Shown: positions 26,371-37,236, counted from the first letter of the stretch. The stretch is DNA of 64,000 nt from Pseudomonas sp. SID14000 (GCF_002165135.1 NZ_NFZQ01000006.1:1-64000), one strand, 5' to 3'. Numbers and translations are program-made. Notes: generated by a model not told the origin, from the letters alone.

Positions 26371-26406
26371 GTGCCCGCCAGACAATAACCACAAGAAGGC
26401 CACGCC

Positions 26407-27501
26407 ATGTCTCTGGTGCTGGAACAGGTCAGCCGCAGCGTCGACAACCAGGCCTGGATAGTCGATGCCTCACTGCGTTTCGAGCCCGGCTCGTTCAACG
26501 TACTGCTGGGCCGCACCCTGGCCGGCAAGACCAGCCTGATGCGCCTGATGGCCGGGCTCGACCGCCCGGACCGGGGGCGGGTGCTGATGGATGGTCAGGA
26601 CGTGACTGGCGTACCGGTGCGCCAGCGCAATGTGTCGATGGTGTATCAGCAGTTCATCAATTACCCGACCCTTAGCGTGTACGAGAATATTGCGTCACCG
26701 CTGCGCCAGGCACGCATGGACGAGCCCCAGATCCGCCGGCGCGTGCAGGAAACCGCCGAGATGCTGCGCATCGAAGCCTACCTCCAGCGTCTGCCGCTGG
26801 AGCTGTCCGGTGGCCAGCAGCAACGCACGGCGATGGCCCGGGCGCTGGTCAAGGATGCCTCGCTGATCCTGTTCGACGAACCACTGGTCAACCTCGACTA
26901 CAAACTGCGCGAGGGCCTGCGTCAGGAACTGCGTGAGTTGTTCGCGGCGCGCCACTGCATAGCCGTGTATGCCACCACCGAGCCCAACGAGGCGCTGGCG
27001 TTGGGCGGCACCACCACCCTCGTGCATGAGGGCCGTATCGTCCAGAGCGGGCCTACCGCTGAGGTCTACCAGCGCCCGGGCAGCGTGCTGGCTGCCGAGC
27101 TGTTTTCCGAACCACCGATCAACCTGGTGCCTGGCCATATCAGCGGCAACGACGTGAGCCTGGCCCAGGCCGTGCACTTTGCCCGTAATGCCGACTTGCA
27201 GCCGCTTGCCGAGGGTGACTACCGCTTTGGTGTGCGGCCCAGCCACATCAGCCTGGTGCCGGCCCATGACGACGACCTGGAATTGTCGGTGCTGGTGGAA
27301 CTGGCCGAGATCAGTGGTTCAGAGACCTTCCTGCATGTGCGCAATGAATACTGGCGCATGATCCTGCACCTGCCAGGGGTGCACGAATACCAGGTGGATA
27401 CGCCGATCCGCGTGTTCATTCCCACCCACAAGCTGTTCGTGTTCGACAGCGCCGGGGCACTGGTGCAGGCCCCGGGGCTGCGCCAGGCAAGGAGAGGGTG
27501 A
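26407..27501 (+). CDS. GlpS-type ABC importer ATPase
   Basis: A 364-residue ABC ATPase of the carbohydrate-importer class, with P-loop GRTLAGKTS (GxxxxGKT) near residue 38, signature LSGGQQQR near 136, Walker B LILFDEPLVNLD and a C-terminal regulatory OB-like domain from about 240. Together with the next five genes it matches the GlpSTPQUV glycerol importer of rhizobia, in which GlpS and GlpT form the ATPase pair. It is the first gene after the sigma-54 promoter. Its TGA overlaps the ATG of the next gene (TGATG), showing translational coupling. Confidence 0.9.
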   Translation: MSLVLEQVSRSVDNQAWIVDASLRFEPGSFNVLLGRTLAGKTSLMRLMAGLDRPDRGRVLMDGQDVTGVPVRQRNVSMVYQQFINYPTLSVYENIASPLRQARMDEPQIRRRVQETAEMLRIEAYLQRLPLELSGGQQQRTAMARALVKDASLILFDEPLVNLDYKLREGLRQELRELFAARHCIAVYATTEPNEALALGGTTTLVHEGRIVQSGPTAEVYQRPGSVLAAELFSEPPINLVPGHISGNDVSLAQAVHFARNADLQPLAEGDYRFGVRPSHISLVPAHDDDLELSVLVELAEISGSETFLHVRNEYWRMILHLPGVHEYQVDTPIRVFIPTHKLFVFDSAGALVQAPGLRQARRG

Positions 27502-28606
27502 TGGCCGAAATCCGCCTGCGCCAACTGGCGCACAGCTACAGCCGCCAGCCCGTCAGCGAGGCGGACTATGCCCTGCACGCGCTGGAGCACGTGTGGGAGC
27601 AGGGCGGTGCCTACGCGTTGCTCGGGCCGTCGGGCTGCGGCAAGTCGACCTTGCTCAACATCATCTCCGGGCTGCTGACACCGTCCCACGGCGAGGTGCT
27701 GTTCGACGGCAAGCCGGTCAACCAGCTGTCACCGCAGGCACGCAACATTGCGCAGGTATTCCAGTTCCCCGTGGTGTACGACACCATGACGGTGTTCGAC
27801 AACCTGGCGTTTCCCTTGCGCAACCAGGGGCTGGACGAAGCCCGGGTGCAGGCCCGGGTGGAGGAGATTGCCGAAGTGCTCGACCTGTCGGCCGTGCTGC
27901 GCAAGAAGGCGCGCAACCTCAGTGCCGACGAAAAACAGAAGGTCTCCATGGGACGTGGCCTGGTGCGCGATGACGTGTCGGCGATCCTGTTCGACGAGCC
28001 GCTGACAGTGATCGACCCGCACCTGAAGTGGAAGCTGCGGCGCAAGCTCAAGCAGATCCACGAGCAGTTCAACATCACCATGATCTACGTCACCCACGAC
28101 CAGTTGGAGGCCTCGACGTTCGCCGACAAGATCGCGGTCATGCACGGCGGGCGCATCGTCCAGTTCGGTACCCCACGCGAACTGTTCGAGCGGCCGCGGC
28201 ATACCTTCGTCGGTTACTTCATCGGCAGCCCGGGAATGAACCTGATCGAAGTGCGCGCCGAAGCGGACGGGGTGGCGTTTGGCGAGATTCACCTGGTGCT
28301 GCCCGGGCATCTACGAGAGCATCTGCGAGAGCGCCTGGCGGCGAAAGGCGGTGGTCGCCTGCAAGTGGGCATCCGCCCGGAATTCGTGCAGCTGTGGGAC
28401 AGCCCGTTCGATGACGCCTACCCGGCGCGGGTGCTGGACGTCGAGGACCTGGGCACCTACCGCATCGTCACCCTCGAACTGGGCGGTGTCACGCTCAAGG
28501 CGCGCCTGGGCGAGGACCGCCCGCTTCCGGTGGCTCAGGCCTGGGTCAGCCTTCCGGCGCAGTGGCTGATGCTGTACTTCGACGATGTGCTGCTGGAGGC
28601 CGGGCC

Positions 28607-28610
<4 letters not shown>
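27501..28610 (+). CDS. GlpT-type ABC importer ATPase, divergent signature motif
   Basis: A 369-residue ATPase partner of the preceding gene. Walker A GPSGCGKSTLL and Walker B AILFDEPLTVID are normal, with switch histidine in YVTHDQ. The ABC signature is LSADEKQKVSMG instead of LSGGQ, so the composite ATP site it completes may be weak. This asymmetry is typical of heteromeric ATPase pairs. A C-terminal MalK-like regulatory domain starts near 240. The ATG is preceded by AAGGAGAGG and overlaps the previous stop. Confidence 0.9.
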
Positions 28611-29470
<860 letters not shown>

Positions 29471-29473
29471 GCC

Positions 29474-30274
<801 letters not shown>

Positions 30275-30286
30275 GGAGGGCAAGGC

Positions 30287-30559
30287 ATGGAGTGGATGGC
30301 CTGGACCTTGCCGACGGCGCTGTTCTTCGCCGCCGTTGGCGTGCTGCTGCTGGGCATGACCCTGCTCGAACTGCGCCGCCCCTGCGTGGAGCGACGCGGC
30401 TTCCTGCCGCTGGTCACCAGCCGTGGCGACCGCTTGTTCATCGGCCTGCTGGCCAGCGCCTACCTGCATTTGCTGGTGGTTGGTGTCAGCGAGTGGCCAT
30501 TGTGGGTGGCCTCGCTGCTGTCGCTGGCGTGGCTGGTGATGGTGCTGCGCTGGGGCTGA
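30287..30559 (+). CDS. GlpU-type small membrane protein (DUF2160)
   Basis: A 90-residue protein with two or three hydrophobic helices (about 7-27, 47-85) and the conserved ERRGFLPL-like segment VERRGFLPLVTSRGDRLFIG. In rhizobial GlpSTPQUV operons the equivalent GlpU is a small membrane protein of unclear role in glycerol uptake. Its place between permease and binding-protein genes is the same here. GAGGAGGGCAAGGC precedes the ATG. Confidence 0.85.
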   Translation: MEWMAWTLPTALFFAAVGVLLLGMTLLELRRPCVERRGFLPLVTSRGDRLFIGLLASAYLHLLVVGVSEWPLWVASLLSLAWLVMVLRWG

Positions 30560-30598
30560 GCGAGCGGCCCTGTGGGATAACTGAAACGGGAGATCACA

Positions 30599-32338
30599 AT
30601 GTTCGACAACAAGTACAAGAGGCGACATTTGACCCTGGCCGCGTTGCTGGTACTGGCCAGCGTGCAGGGCGCAGCCTGGGCAGACCAGTACGAGGACGCG
30701 GCGAAGAAGTGGCTCGGCAGTGAGTTCAAGCCTTCGACCCTCACCCCCGAACAGCAACTGGCCGAGTTGAAATGGTTCATCAAGGCTGCCGAGCCGTTCC
30801 GTGGCATGAAGATCAACGTGGTGTCGGAAACCATCACCACCCATGAATACGAGTCCAAGGTGCTGGCCAAGGCCTTCAGCGAGATCACCGGTATCCAGCT
30901 GACCCACGACCTGCTGCAGGAAGGCGACGTGGTGGAAAAGCTGCAGACGCAGATGCAGTCGGACAAAAACATCTATGACGGCTGGGTCAACGACTCCGAC
31001 CTGATCGGTACGCACTTTCGCTACGGCAAGGTGGAGTCGATCACCGACCTGATGGCCAACGAAGGCAAGGACTACACTTCGCCGACCCTGGACCTGAAGG
31101 ACTTCATCGGCATCTCCTTCACCACCGCGCCGGATGGCAAGGTCTACCAACTGCCCGACCAGCAGTTCGCCAACCTTTACTGGTTCCGTGCCGACTGGTT
31201 CGAGCGGCCAGAGCTGAAGGCCAGGTTCAAGGAAAAATACGGCTACGAGCTGGGTGTACCGGTGAACTGGTCGGCCTACGAGGACATTGCCAGGTTCTTC
31301 ACCGAAGACGTCAAGGAAATCGACGGCAAACGCGTCTATGGGCACATGGACTACGGCAAGAAAGACCCGTCGCTGGGCTGGCGTTTCACCGATGCCTGGT
31401 TCTCCATGGCAGGCGGCGGCGACAAGGGCTTGCCCAATGGTTTGCCGGTGGACGAATGGGGCATCCGCGTGGAGGACTGTCACCCGGTAGGCTCCAGTGT
31501 GACCCGAGGCGGCGACACCAACGGCCCGGCCGCCGTCTACGCCACGCATAAGTACGTAGACTGGATGCGTGCCTATGCGCCCAAGGAAGCCCAGGGCATG
31601 ACCTTCTCTGAAGCCGGCCCGGTGCCGGCCCAGGGCAACATTGCCCAGCAGATCTTCTGGTACACCGCGTTTACCGCCGACATGACAAAACCCGGGTTGC
31701 CAGTGGTCAATGCCGACGGCACGCCGAAGTGGCGTATGGCGCCTTCGCCGAAGGGGCCGTACTGGGAGGAGGGGATGAAGCTGGGCTACCAGGACACTGG
31801 CTCGTGGACCTTCTTCAAGTCCACCCCCGAGAAGCAACGCCTGGCGGCGTGGCTGTACGCCCAGTTCGTTACCTCCAAGACCGTGTCGCTGAAAAAGACC
31901 ATCGTCGGCCTCACGCCGATTCGCGAGTCGGACATCAACTCCCAGGCCATGACCGAGCTGGCACCCAAGCTGGGCGGGCTGGTGGAGTTCTACCGCAGTC
32001 CGGCGCGGGTACAGTGGACACCGACCGGTACCAACGTGCCGGATTACCCGAGGTTGGCGCAGTTGTGGTGGAGCCATATCGCCGAAGTGGCCAGTGGCGA
32101 GAAGACCCCGCAGGAAGCGCTGGACGGCCTGGCCCGTGACCAGGACCGGATGATGGAGCGCTTGCAGCGTTCCAACGCCCAGGCCACCTGCGCACCGAAG
32201 CTGAACCCGGAGAAGGATGCCCAATACTGGTTCGATCAGCCCGGTGCGCCGAAACCGAAACTGGCCAACGAAAAGCCCAAGGGCGAGACGGTCAGCTACA
32301 GCGAACTGCTGAAGTCGTGGGAGGCGGCCAGGAAGTGA
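30599..32338 (+). CDS. GlpV-type periplasmic substrate-binding protein
   Basis: A 579-residue binding protein, longer than most sugar-binding proteins (about 400-450) but usual for the GlpV group. The signal peptide (about 1-28, VQGAAWA) ends before DQYED. The mature protein is rich in tryptophan and tyrosine, as expected for a polyol pocket (YWFRADWFERPE, SMAGGGDKG). It is the last gene of the operon; a REP pair follows. By homology the ligand is glycerol or a related polyol, but no glycerol kinase or dehydrogenase gene is nearby to support that. Confidence 0.9.
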   Translation: MFDNKYKRRHLTLAALLVLASVQGAAWADQYEDAAKKWLGSEFKPSTLTPEQQLAELKWFIKAAEPFRGMKINVVSETITTHEYESKVLAKAFSEITGIQLTHDLLQEGDVVEKLQTQMQSDKNIYDGWVNDSDLIGTHFRYGKVESITDLMANEGKDYTSPTLDLKDFIGISFTTAPDGKVYQLPDQQFANLYWFRADWFERPELKARFKEKYGYELGVPVNWSAYEDIARFFTEDVKEIDGKRVYGHMDYGKKDPSLGWRFTDAWFSMAGGGDKGLPNGLPVDEWGIRVEDCHPVGSSVTRGGDTNGPAAVYATHKYVDWMRAYAPKEAQGMTFSEAGPVPAQGNIAQQIFWYTAFTADMTKPGLPVVNADGTPKWRMAPSPKGPYWEEGMKLGYQDTGSWTFFKSTPEKQRLAAWLYAQFVTSKTVSLKKTIVGLTPIRESDINSQAMTELAPKLGGLVEFYRSPARVQWTPTGTNVPDYPRLAQLWWSHIAEVASGEKTPQEALDGLARDQDRMMERLQRSNAQATCAPKLNPEKDAQYWFDQPGAPKPKLANEKPKGETVSYSELLKSWEAARK

Positions 32339-32358
32339 TCGGCTGAGCACCGCGCGGG

Positions 32359-32449
32359 CTTCTTCGCGGGTAAACCCGCTCCCACAGGGACCGTGCAGTC
32401 CACGAAGGCTGTGATGTCCCCTGTGGGAGCGGGTTTACCCGCGAAGAGG
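32359..32449. repeat. REP pair (inverted)
   Basis: CTTCTTCGCGGGTAAACCCG with CTCCCACAGGGA is mirrored by TCCCCTGTGGGAGCGGG with TTTACCCGCGAAGAGG. It lies between the convergent importer operon and folD. Confidence 0.85.
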
Positions 32450-32477
32450 GCGGTGCAGCCATCAAGAAACTTCAGCC

Positions 32478-32513
32478 AAAAAAAAAACGGCACCTGCCAG
32501 AGGTGCCGTTTTC
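32478..32513 (-). terminator. folD terminator
   Basis: On the minus strand a perfect stem (AACGGCACCT / AGGTGCCGTT) is followed by ten T residues. It begins 14 bp after the folD stop codon and is a textbook intrinsic terminator. Confidence 0.92.
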
Positions 32514-32526
32514 ATATCACGCGGTA

Positions 32527-33381
32527 TTACTTGTGCAGCTCTTCCGCCGCATACAGCGTGTTCTCCAGCAGGCATGCCCTGGTCATCGGCCCGACGCCAC
32601 CCGGCACCGGCGTGATCCAGCCGGCGCGCGGCAGGGCGGTCTCGTAGACCACGTCGCCGACCAGCTTGCCGTCGTCCTGGCGGTTGATGCCCACGTCGAT
32701 GACGATGGCACCCTCCTTGATCCACTCACCCTTGACCAGGCCCGGCTTGCCTGCGGCCACGACCACCAGGTCGGCGCGGCCGACGTGGCCGGCCAGGTCC
32801 TTGGTGAAACGGTGGCAGACGGTCACGGTGCAGCCGGCCAGCAGCAACTCCATGGCCATCGGGCGGCCAACGATGTTGGATGCACCGACGATGACCGCGT
32901 TCATGCCGTACAGGTCCTGGCCGGTGCTTTCCAGCAGGGTCATGATGCCCTTCGGCGTGCACGGGCGTAGCAGCGGGATGCGCTGGGCCAGGCGGCCGAT
33001 GTTGTACGGGTGGAAGCCGTCCACGTCCTTGTCCGGGCGGATGCGCTCGAGCAGCAGCGAGGCATCCAGGTGCGCCGGCAGCGGCAGTTGCAGCAGGATG
33101 CCGTCGACGGCCGGATCGTCATTGAGGCGGTCGATCAGCTCGGTCAGGGCCTGCTGCGTGGTTTCGCTCGGCAGGTCGAACGCCTGCGAAATGAAGCCGA
33201 CCTCTTCGCAGTCCTTGCGCTTGTGCGAGACATAGACTTGGGAGGCGGGGTCGGTGCCGACCAGGATCACCGCCAGGCCCGGCGTACGCAGGCCTTGCTG
33301 GCGACGCTCCACGACACGTTGAGCGATCTGCTGGCGCAGGCTGGCGGCGATCGCCTTGCCATCGATTAGGTGTGCAGTCAT
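32527..33381 (-). CDS. folD: bifunctional methylenetetrahydrofolate dehydrogenase/cyclohydrolase
   Basis: A 284-residue cytosolic enzyme of usual FolD length that interconverts 5,10-methylene-, 5,10-methenyl- and 10-formyl-tetrahydrofolate. Family motifs are present: [13 protein letters not shown] with the catalytic lysine, [18 protein letters not shown], the NADP site [18 protein letters not shown], and GDVVYE...[11 protein letters not shown] at the end. The start at MTAHLIDGK is chosen by family length; an upstream in-frame start would add 20 unrelated residues. It has its own terminator. Confidence 0.96.
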   Translation of the reverse strand: MTAHLIDGKAIAASLRQQIAQRVVERRQQGLRTPGLAVILVGTDPASQVYVSHKRKDCEEVGFISQAFDLPSETTQQALTELIDRLNDDPAVDGILLQLPLPAHLDASLLLERIRPDKDVDGFHPYNIGRLAQRIPLLRPCTPKGIMTLLESTGQDLYGMNAVIVGASNIVGRPMAMELLLAGCTVTVCHRFTKDLAGHVGRADLVVVAAGKPGLVKGEWIKEGAIVIDVGINRQDDGKLVGDVVYETALPRAGWITPVPGGVGPMTRACLLENTLYAAEELHK

Positions 33382-33516
33382 AGACGCGTGATTAACCATC
33401 GAGAAGGAAACAATTAAAGAGGGCGCATTCTCGCACGACATGGGCCAAGGGCAAAGGCGGGTGGTCGGGCAAATCCCCTAAGCCCTTAAATAATTTAAAT
33501 TTTTTTGAGAAAGGTG

Positions 33517-33543
33517 TTGACGACTTTCAGGCTCGCCTATAAG
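33517..33543 (+). promoter_or_regulatory. promoter of the tRNA operon
   Basis: TTGACG and TATAAG are separated by 15 bp and followed by a GC-rich stretch (ATTCGCCGC), typical of stringently controlled stable-RNA promoters. tRNA-Arg begins about 110 bp downstream, leaving a long processed leader. Confidence 0.65.
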
Positions 33544-33652
33544 ATTCGCCGCACTTGTCGGGCACAGCCTAGCACTGGTTGGCGAAGTCGGGCAGAATGA
33601 GTGGTTTAGCAGTTACCTGTTAATGTCTCGTTCGGTTAGGCTTCAAGCTTAA

Positions 33653-33729
33653 GCGCCCGTAGCTCAGCTGGATAGAGCATCCGCCTTCTAAGCGGATGGT
33701 CGCAGGTTCGAGTCCTGCCGGGTGCGCCA
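33653..33729 (+). tRNA. tRNA-Arg (TCT)
   Basis: A 77-nt cloverleaf with acceptor GCGCCCG/CGGGTGC, D-loop AGCTCAGCTGGATAGAGC, anticodon loop CTTCTAA (TCT), T-arm GGTTCGAGTCC and an encoded CCA end. First gene of a four-tRNA group. Confidence 0.97.
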
Positions 33730-33769
33730 TTAGGCAGCTTTGGCAAGCAAGTAGGCTGTAATGCAATAT

Positions 33770-33846
33770 GGTGGGCGTAGCTCAGTTGGTAGAGCGCTGG
33801 ATTGTGATTCCAGTTGTCGTGGGTTCGATTCCCATCGTCCACCCCA
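33770..33846 (+). tRNA. tRNA-His (GTG), copy 1
   Basis: A 77-nt cloverleaf counting the extra 5' G(-1) typical of tRNA-His. The anticodon loop is TTGTGAT (GTG), with T-arm GGTTCGATTCC and an encoded CCA end. It is identical to copy 2, including short flanks. Confidence 0.97.
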
Positions 33847-33854
33847 TATTCTTC

Positions 33855-33890
33855 AAAGGCGCCTCGATAGCATCTGGCGCCTTTGTTTTA
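33855..33890 (+). terminator. terminator-like hairpin inside the tRNA operon
   Basis: AAAGGCGCC / GGCGCCTTT form a 9-bp stem around a 12-nt loop and run into TTTGTTTT. It looks like an intrinsic terminator, but tRNA-Leu begins only 9 bp later, so it must allow read-through or act as a processing signal. A near copy follows tRNA-His copy 2. Confidence 0.75.
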
Positions 33891-33898
33891 AGCGTTAC

Positions 33899-33983
33899 GC
33901 GGACGTGGTGAAATTGGTAGACACACTGGATTTAGGTTCCAGCGGCGCAAGCTGTAAGAGTTCGAGTCTCTTCGTCCGCACCA
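33899..33983 (+). tRNA. tRNA-Leu (TAG)
   Basis: An 85-nt class II tRNA with a long variable arm. Acceptor GCGGACG/CGTCCGC, anticodon loop ATTTAGG (TAG), T-arm GTTCGAGTC and an encoded CCA end. It lies between two identical tRNA-His genes. Confidence 0.97.
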
Positions 33984-34026
33984 TGCTTCTGTAAGGTTGT
34001 ATCGCAACATCGCAAGTCCGCAATAT

Positions 34027-34103
34027 GGTGGGCGTAGCTCAGTTGGTAGAGCGCTGGATTGTGATTCCAGTTGTCGTGGGTTCGATTCCCATCGTCCACC
34101 CCA
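34027..34103 (+). tRNA. tRNA-His (GTG), copy 2
   Basis: Identical in sequence to copy 1, with the same CAATATG flank before it and CATATT after it, and the same type of terminator hairpin following. This indicates duplication of a tRNA-plus-terminator unit. It ends the tRNA group. Confidence 0.97.
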
Positions 34104-34112
34104 TATTTGTCG

Positions 34113-34150
34113 AAGGCGCCTTGATCGTGAGATCGGGCGCCTTTTTGTTT
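34113..34150 (+). terminator. tRNA operon terminator
   Basis: AAGGCGCC / GGCGCCTT form the stem, with an inner GATCGTGAGATC foldback, followed by TTTTGTTTT. It is related in sequence to the hairpin after tRNA-His copy 1. Confidence 0.88.
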
Positions 34151-34190
34151 TGGGGTTGTGTGGCTGCGGTGTGCATGTCTTGAGTGTTCT

Positions 34191-34464
34191 GGCGCCTGTG
34201 AGATCGAGCGCCGCCCGCGCGGCGCTTCGCGGGACAAGCCCGCTCCCACATTTGTTGCAACGTGGCCATGCCTGTGGGAGAGGCGTTGCCAGCCTTGGTG
34301 CAAGGCTTGAGACAAGTGGAGCGGCAGTAGTGCCAACCCAGAACTACAGCCATGCCACCAAGGCTGACAACCATGGCCTGTCAGGTTCGGCACGTTGCAA
34401 CAAATGTGGGAGCGGGCTTGTCCCGCGAAGCGCCGCGCGGGCGGCGCTCGATCTCACAGGCGCC
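34191..34464. repeat. 274-bp element with perfect 74-bp terminal inverted repeats
   Basis: Positions 34191-34264 and 34391-34464 are exact reverse complements over 74 bp and enclose 126 bp of unique sequence. Each arm contains an extended REP unit (AGATCGAGCGCCGCC, CGCGCGGCGC, GGGACAAGCCCGCTCCCACA) and a TTTGTTGCAACGTG inner end. No open frame of note lies in the centre, which has smaller foldbacks (CCATGCC, CTTGGTGCAAGG). It could be a large BIME-like element or a non-autonomous mobile element. The rest of the 34104-34597 gap shows no gene. Confidence 0.85.
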
Positions 34465-34597
34465 CCAAACCTCACGCCAGAAACTAGCGACCGCGACGCA
34501 ATTCCCCCTTGCAATCCTCTGGTGGCACCCCAATAAAAGCTGTTAGATTTCAGCCGGTTGAAACATCGGCCCATTTGGCCGGCAGAGGAACAACCCG

Positions 34598-34897
34598 ATG
34601 ATCGCAAAAGAAGCCCGTCAGGCCCTGGCGCTACAGCGCTTTGCCGAGGCCAATCCGCAGCTGCTCGAAGAGATCCGCGAGCTGGATCCGCGCGAGCGGG
34701 CCCAGCAGATCGAATGGGCATTCGAGGATGCGGCCGAGGAGCAGGGTATCCAGCCTTGGGAGCTGGCCCTGCAACTGATCGCCGAAACCCCGGAGCAACT
34801 GCAGGTCATGCGCCTGGAGACGCACCGCGAGGTCGCCGAGGCGCTGGGGATGGAGTGGGAGGAGTACTGCCAGTTCAACGAAATCGATCCTGAATAA
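34598..34897 (+). CDS. small conserved-looking hypothetical protein
   Basis: A 99-residue acidic, leucine- and glutamate-rich protein predicted to be all helix (KEARQALALQRFAEANPQLL, REVAEALGMEWEEYCQFNEI). There is no signal, membrane helix or known motif that I recognise. GAGG lies 10 nt before the ATG. It stands alone between the inverted-repeat element and the trigger-factor promoter. Codon use looks normal for the window, which supports a real gene. Function unknown. Confidence 0.75.
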   Translation: MIAKEARQALALQRFAEANPQLLEEIRELDPRERAQQIEWAFEDAAEEQGIQPWELALQLIAETPEQLQVMRLETHREVAEALGMEWEEYCQFNEIDPE

Positions 34898-35052
34898 GGA
34901 AGCGAATTCGTTCGTGGCAGTTGTTTGACAAGGTATTTCGGCTGCAGGTCGCCCCGGGCGTCGTGCGGCCCCCTTTGAAGCGGGCCCGGCGTCATGTCGT
35001 GCGGGCCTGGAAAGTTAATCGACCGGCGTGGTTTCCCGTCGTCCCGAGTGGG

Positions 35053-35081
35053 GTGACTTCTGCTGCGCGACTCACTAGAAT
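35053..35081 (+). promoter_or_regulatory. candidate tig promoter
   Basis: GTGACT and TAGAAT are separated by 17 bp, matching 4/6 and 5/6 of the sigma-70 consensus. They lie about 63 bp before the trigger-factor ATG. The rest of the 246-bp gap before tig shows no gene. Confidence 0.5.
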
Positions 35082-35143
35082 GCTTGCCCTTGATTCTGGA
35101 GTCGGGCTAACGCCGGCTAACGTCTGTGCAACGAGGAATATCC

Positions 35144-36457
35144 ATGCAAGTTTCTGTTGAAAACACTTCCGCTCTCGAGCGTCGCATGACCATCGCCGTT
35201 CCGGCCGAGCGTGTCGAGAACGAAGTCAACAAGCGTCTGCAACAGACTGCCAAGCGCGCCAAGGTTGCCGGCTTCCGCCCAGGCAAAGTGCCGATGAGCG
35301 TGATCCGTCAGCGTTTCGAGGCCGATGCCCGCCAAGAGGCCTTCGGTGACTTGGTCCAGGCTTCCTTCTACGAAGCCATCGTCGAGCAGAAGCTGAACCC
35401 GGCTGGTGCCCCTGCGGTAGAGCCGAAGTCCTTCGAAAAGGGCAAGGACCTGGAATTCGTCGCCATCTTCGAAGTGTTCCCGGAATTCACCGTTGGCGGC
35501 CTCGAGTCGATCAACGTCGAGCGCCTGAGCGCCGAAGTGGCTGACGCCGACCTGGACAACATGCTGGAAGTGCTGCGCAAGCAGAACACCCGCTTCGAGG
35601 CCGTCGAGCGCGCTGCGCAGAATGACGACCAGGTCAACATCGACTTCGTCGGCAAGGTCGACGGTGAAGTGTTCGCCGGTGGTTCGGCCAAGGGCACCCA
35701 GCTGGTACTGGGCTCCGGCCGCATGATCCCTGGCTTCGAAGACGGCCTGGTTGGCGCCAAGGCTGGTGAAGAGCGCGTTGTCAACGTGACCTTCCCTGAG
35801 GACTACCAGAACCTGGACCTGGCTGGCAAAGCCGCCGAGTTCACCATCACCGTCAACAGCGTTGCCGCTCCTGTGCTGCCAGAGCTGAACGAAGAGTTCT
35901 TCGCCCAGTTCGGCATCAAGGAATCGACCCTGGAAGGCTTCCGCACCGAAGTTCGCAAGAACATGGAGCGTGAACTGCGCCAGGCCATCAAGGCCAAGGT
36001 GAAGAACCAGGTCATGGACGGTCTGCTGGCTGCCAACCCGATCGAAGTGCCGAAAGCCCTGCTGGAAAACGAAGTCAACCGTCTGCGCGTGCAGGCTGTT
36101 CAGCAGTTCGGTGGCAACATCAAGCCTGAGCAACTGCCGGCCGAGCTGTTCGAAGAGCAAGCCAAGCGCCGCGTGGTCCTGGGTCTGATCGTGGCTGAAG
36201 TGGTCAAGCAATTCGAACTGAAGCCGGACGAAGGCAAGGTTCGCGAAATGATCGAGGAAATGGCTTCGGCTTACCAAGAGCCTGAGCAGGTCATCGCCTG
36301 GTACTACAAGAACGACCAGCAACTGAACGAAGTCCGTTCGGTTGTGCTGGAAGAACAAGTTGTAGATACTGTTCTGCAGAAAGCGACTGTGACCGACAAG
36401 TCGGTCTCGTACGAAGATGCCGTTAAGCCAGCACAGGCTCCTGCCGCCGCTGAGTAA
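35144..36457 (+). CDS. tig: trigger factor
   Basis: A 437-residue ribosome-bound chaperone and prolyl isomerase. The N-terminal ribosome-docking loop is present ([10 protein letters not shown] near residue 45). The FKBP-like domain is at about 155-245 ([35 protein letters not shown]), and the helical C-terminal arms follow. Length is usual. The start at MQVSVENTS follows GAGGAATATCC; an in-frame ATG six codons upstream has no binding site. It heads the tig-clpP-clpX block, as in most gamma-proteobacteria. Confidence 0.97.
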   Translation: MQVSVENTSALERRMTIAVPAERVENEVNKRLQQTAKRAKVAGFRPGKVPMSVIRQRFEADARQEAFGDLVQASFYEAIVEQKLNPAGAPAVEPKSFEKGKDLEFVAIFEVFPEFTVGGLESINVERLSAEVADADLDNMLEVLRKQNTRFEAVERAAQNDDQVNIDFVGKVDGEVFAGGSAKGTQLVLGSGRMIPGFEDGLVGAKAGEERVVNVTFPEDYQNLDLAGKAAEFTITVNSVAAPVLPELNEEFFAQFGIKESTLEGFRTEVRKNMERELRQAIKAKVKNQVMDGLLAANPIEVPKALLENEVNRLRVQAVQQFGGNIKPEQLPAELFEEQAKRRVVLGLIVAEVVKQFELKPDEGKVREMIEEMASAYQEPEQVIAWYYKNDQQLNEVRSVVLEEQVVDTVLQKATVTDKSVSYEDAVKPAQAPAAAE

Positions 36458-36481
36458 CAGGCTTCTCTCGTAGGAAACCCC

Positions 36482-36509
36482 CACAAGCCAGCCTTCGCGC
36501 TGGCTTGTG
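36482..36509 (+). terminator. hairpin between tig and clpP
   Basis: CACAAGCCAGC / GCTGGCTTGTG form a perfect 11-bp stem with a 6-nt loop (CTTCGC). It lacks a T-run, so it is more likely a partial terminator or mRNA-stability element than a full stop. Confidence 0.55.
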
Positions 36510-36548
36510 CGTATTCAAGCCATGACTATTTGGGAGTGAGCGCAGGAC

Positions 36549-37190
36549 ATGTCCCGCAATTCTTATATTCAGCAGAGCTCTGACATCCAGGCCGCAGGCG
36601 GCCTGGTCCCGATGGTTATCGAGCAGTCCGCCCGTGGCGAACGCGCTTACGACATCTACTCGCGCCTGTTGAAGGAGCGTGTAATCTTCCTGGTTGGCCC
36701 GGTAGAGGACTACATGGCCAACCTCGTCGTGGCGCAACTGCTGTTCCTTGAAGCGGAAAACCCGGACAAGGATATCCATCTGTACATCAACTCGCCGGGC
36801 GGTTCCGTTACCGCCGGCATGTCGATCTACGACACCATGCAGTTCATCAAGCCGGACGTCTCGACCATCTGCATCGGCCAGGCCTGCAGCATGGGCGCCT
36901 TCCTGCTGGCTGCAGGTGCCAAGGGCAAGCGTCACTGCCTGCCAAATTCGCGCGTGATGATCCACCAGCCGCTGGGCGGCTTCCAGGGTCAGGCCACCGA
37001 TATCGAGATCCACGCCCAGGAAATCCTCAATATCAAGGCCCGTCTGAACGAACTGCTGGCCTACCACACTGGCCAGGAGCTCGAGACCATCAAGCGCGAC
37101 ACCGAGCGTGACAACTTCATGAGCGCCTCGCGCGCAGCCGAGTACGGCCTGATCGACTCGGTCTACGACAAGCGGCAACTGGCCTCCTGA
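36549..37190 (+). CDS. clpP: ATP-dependent Clp protease proteolytic subunit
   Basis: A 213-residue serine protease that forms the tetradecameric chamber of ClpXP/ClpAP. The catalytic serine is S114 in [11 protein letters not shown] and the histidine is H139 in [10 protein letters not shown]; the acid is in the [12 protein letters not shown] region near residue 188. A short N-terminal propeptide is likely, as in E. coli. clpX follows 108 bp later. Confidence 0.97.
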   Translation: MSRNSYIQQSSDIQAAGGLVPMVIEQSARGERAYDIYSRLLKERVIFLVGPVEDYMANLVVAQLLFLEAENPDKDIHLYINSPGGSVTAGMSIYDTMQFIKPDVSTICIGQACSMGAFLLAAGAKGKRHCLPNSRVMIHQPLGGFQGQATDIEIHAQEILNIKARLNELLAYHTGQELETIKRDTERDNFMSASRAAEYGLIDSVYDKRQLAS

Positions 37191-37204
37191 ACCGGGGTGC
37201 CAGA

Positions 37205-37233
37205 GCAGGTGGGCGCGGAAAGCGCCTACCTGC
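37205..37233 (+). other. strong hairpin between clpP and clpX
   Basis: GCAGGTGGGCGC pairs with GCGCCTACCTGC (12 bp, one G-U) around a GGAAA loop. It has no T-run. It immediately precedes a heat-shock-type -35 element and may protect clpP mRNA or attenuate into clpX. Confidence 0.6.
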
Positions 37234-37236
37234 GGA

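Noticed and set aside
33653..34464. tRNA cluster as attachment site of a genomic island
   Set aside because: No integrase, no tRNA 3'-end repeat elsewhere in the window, and the genes on both sides are core housekeeping genes.
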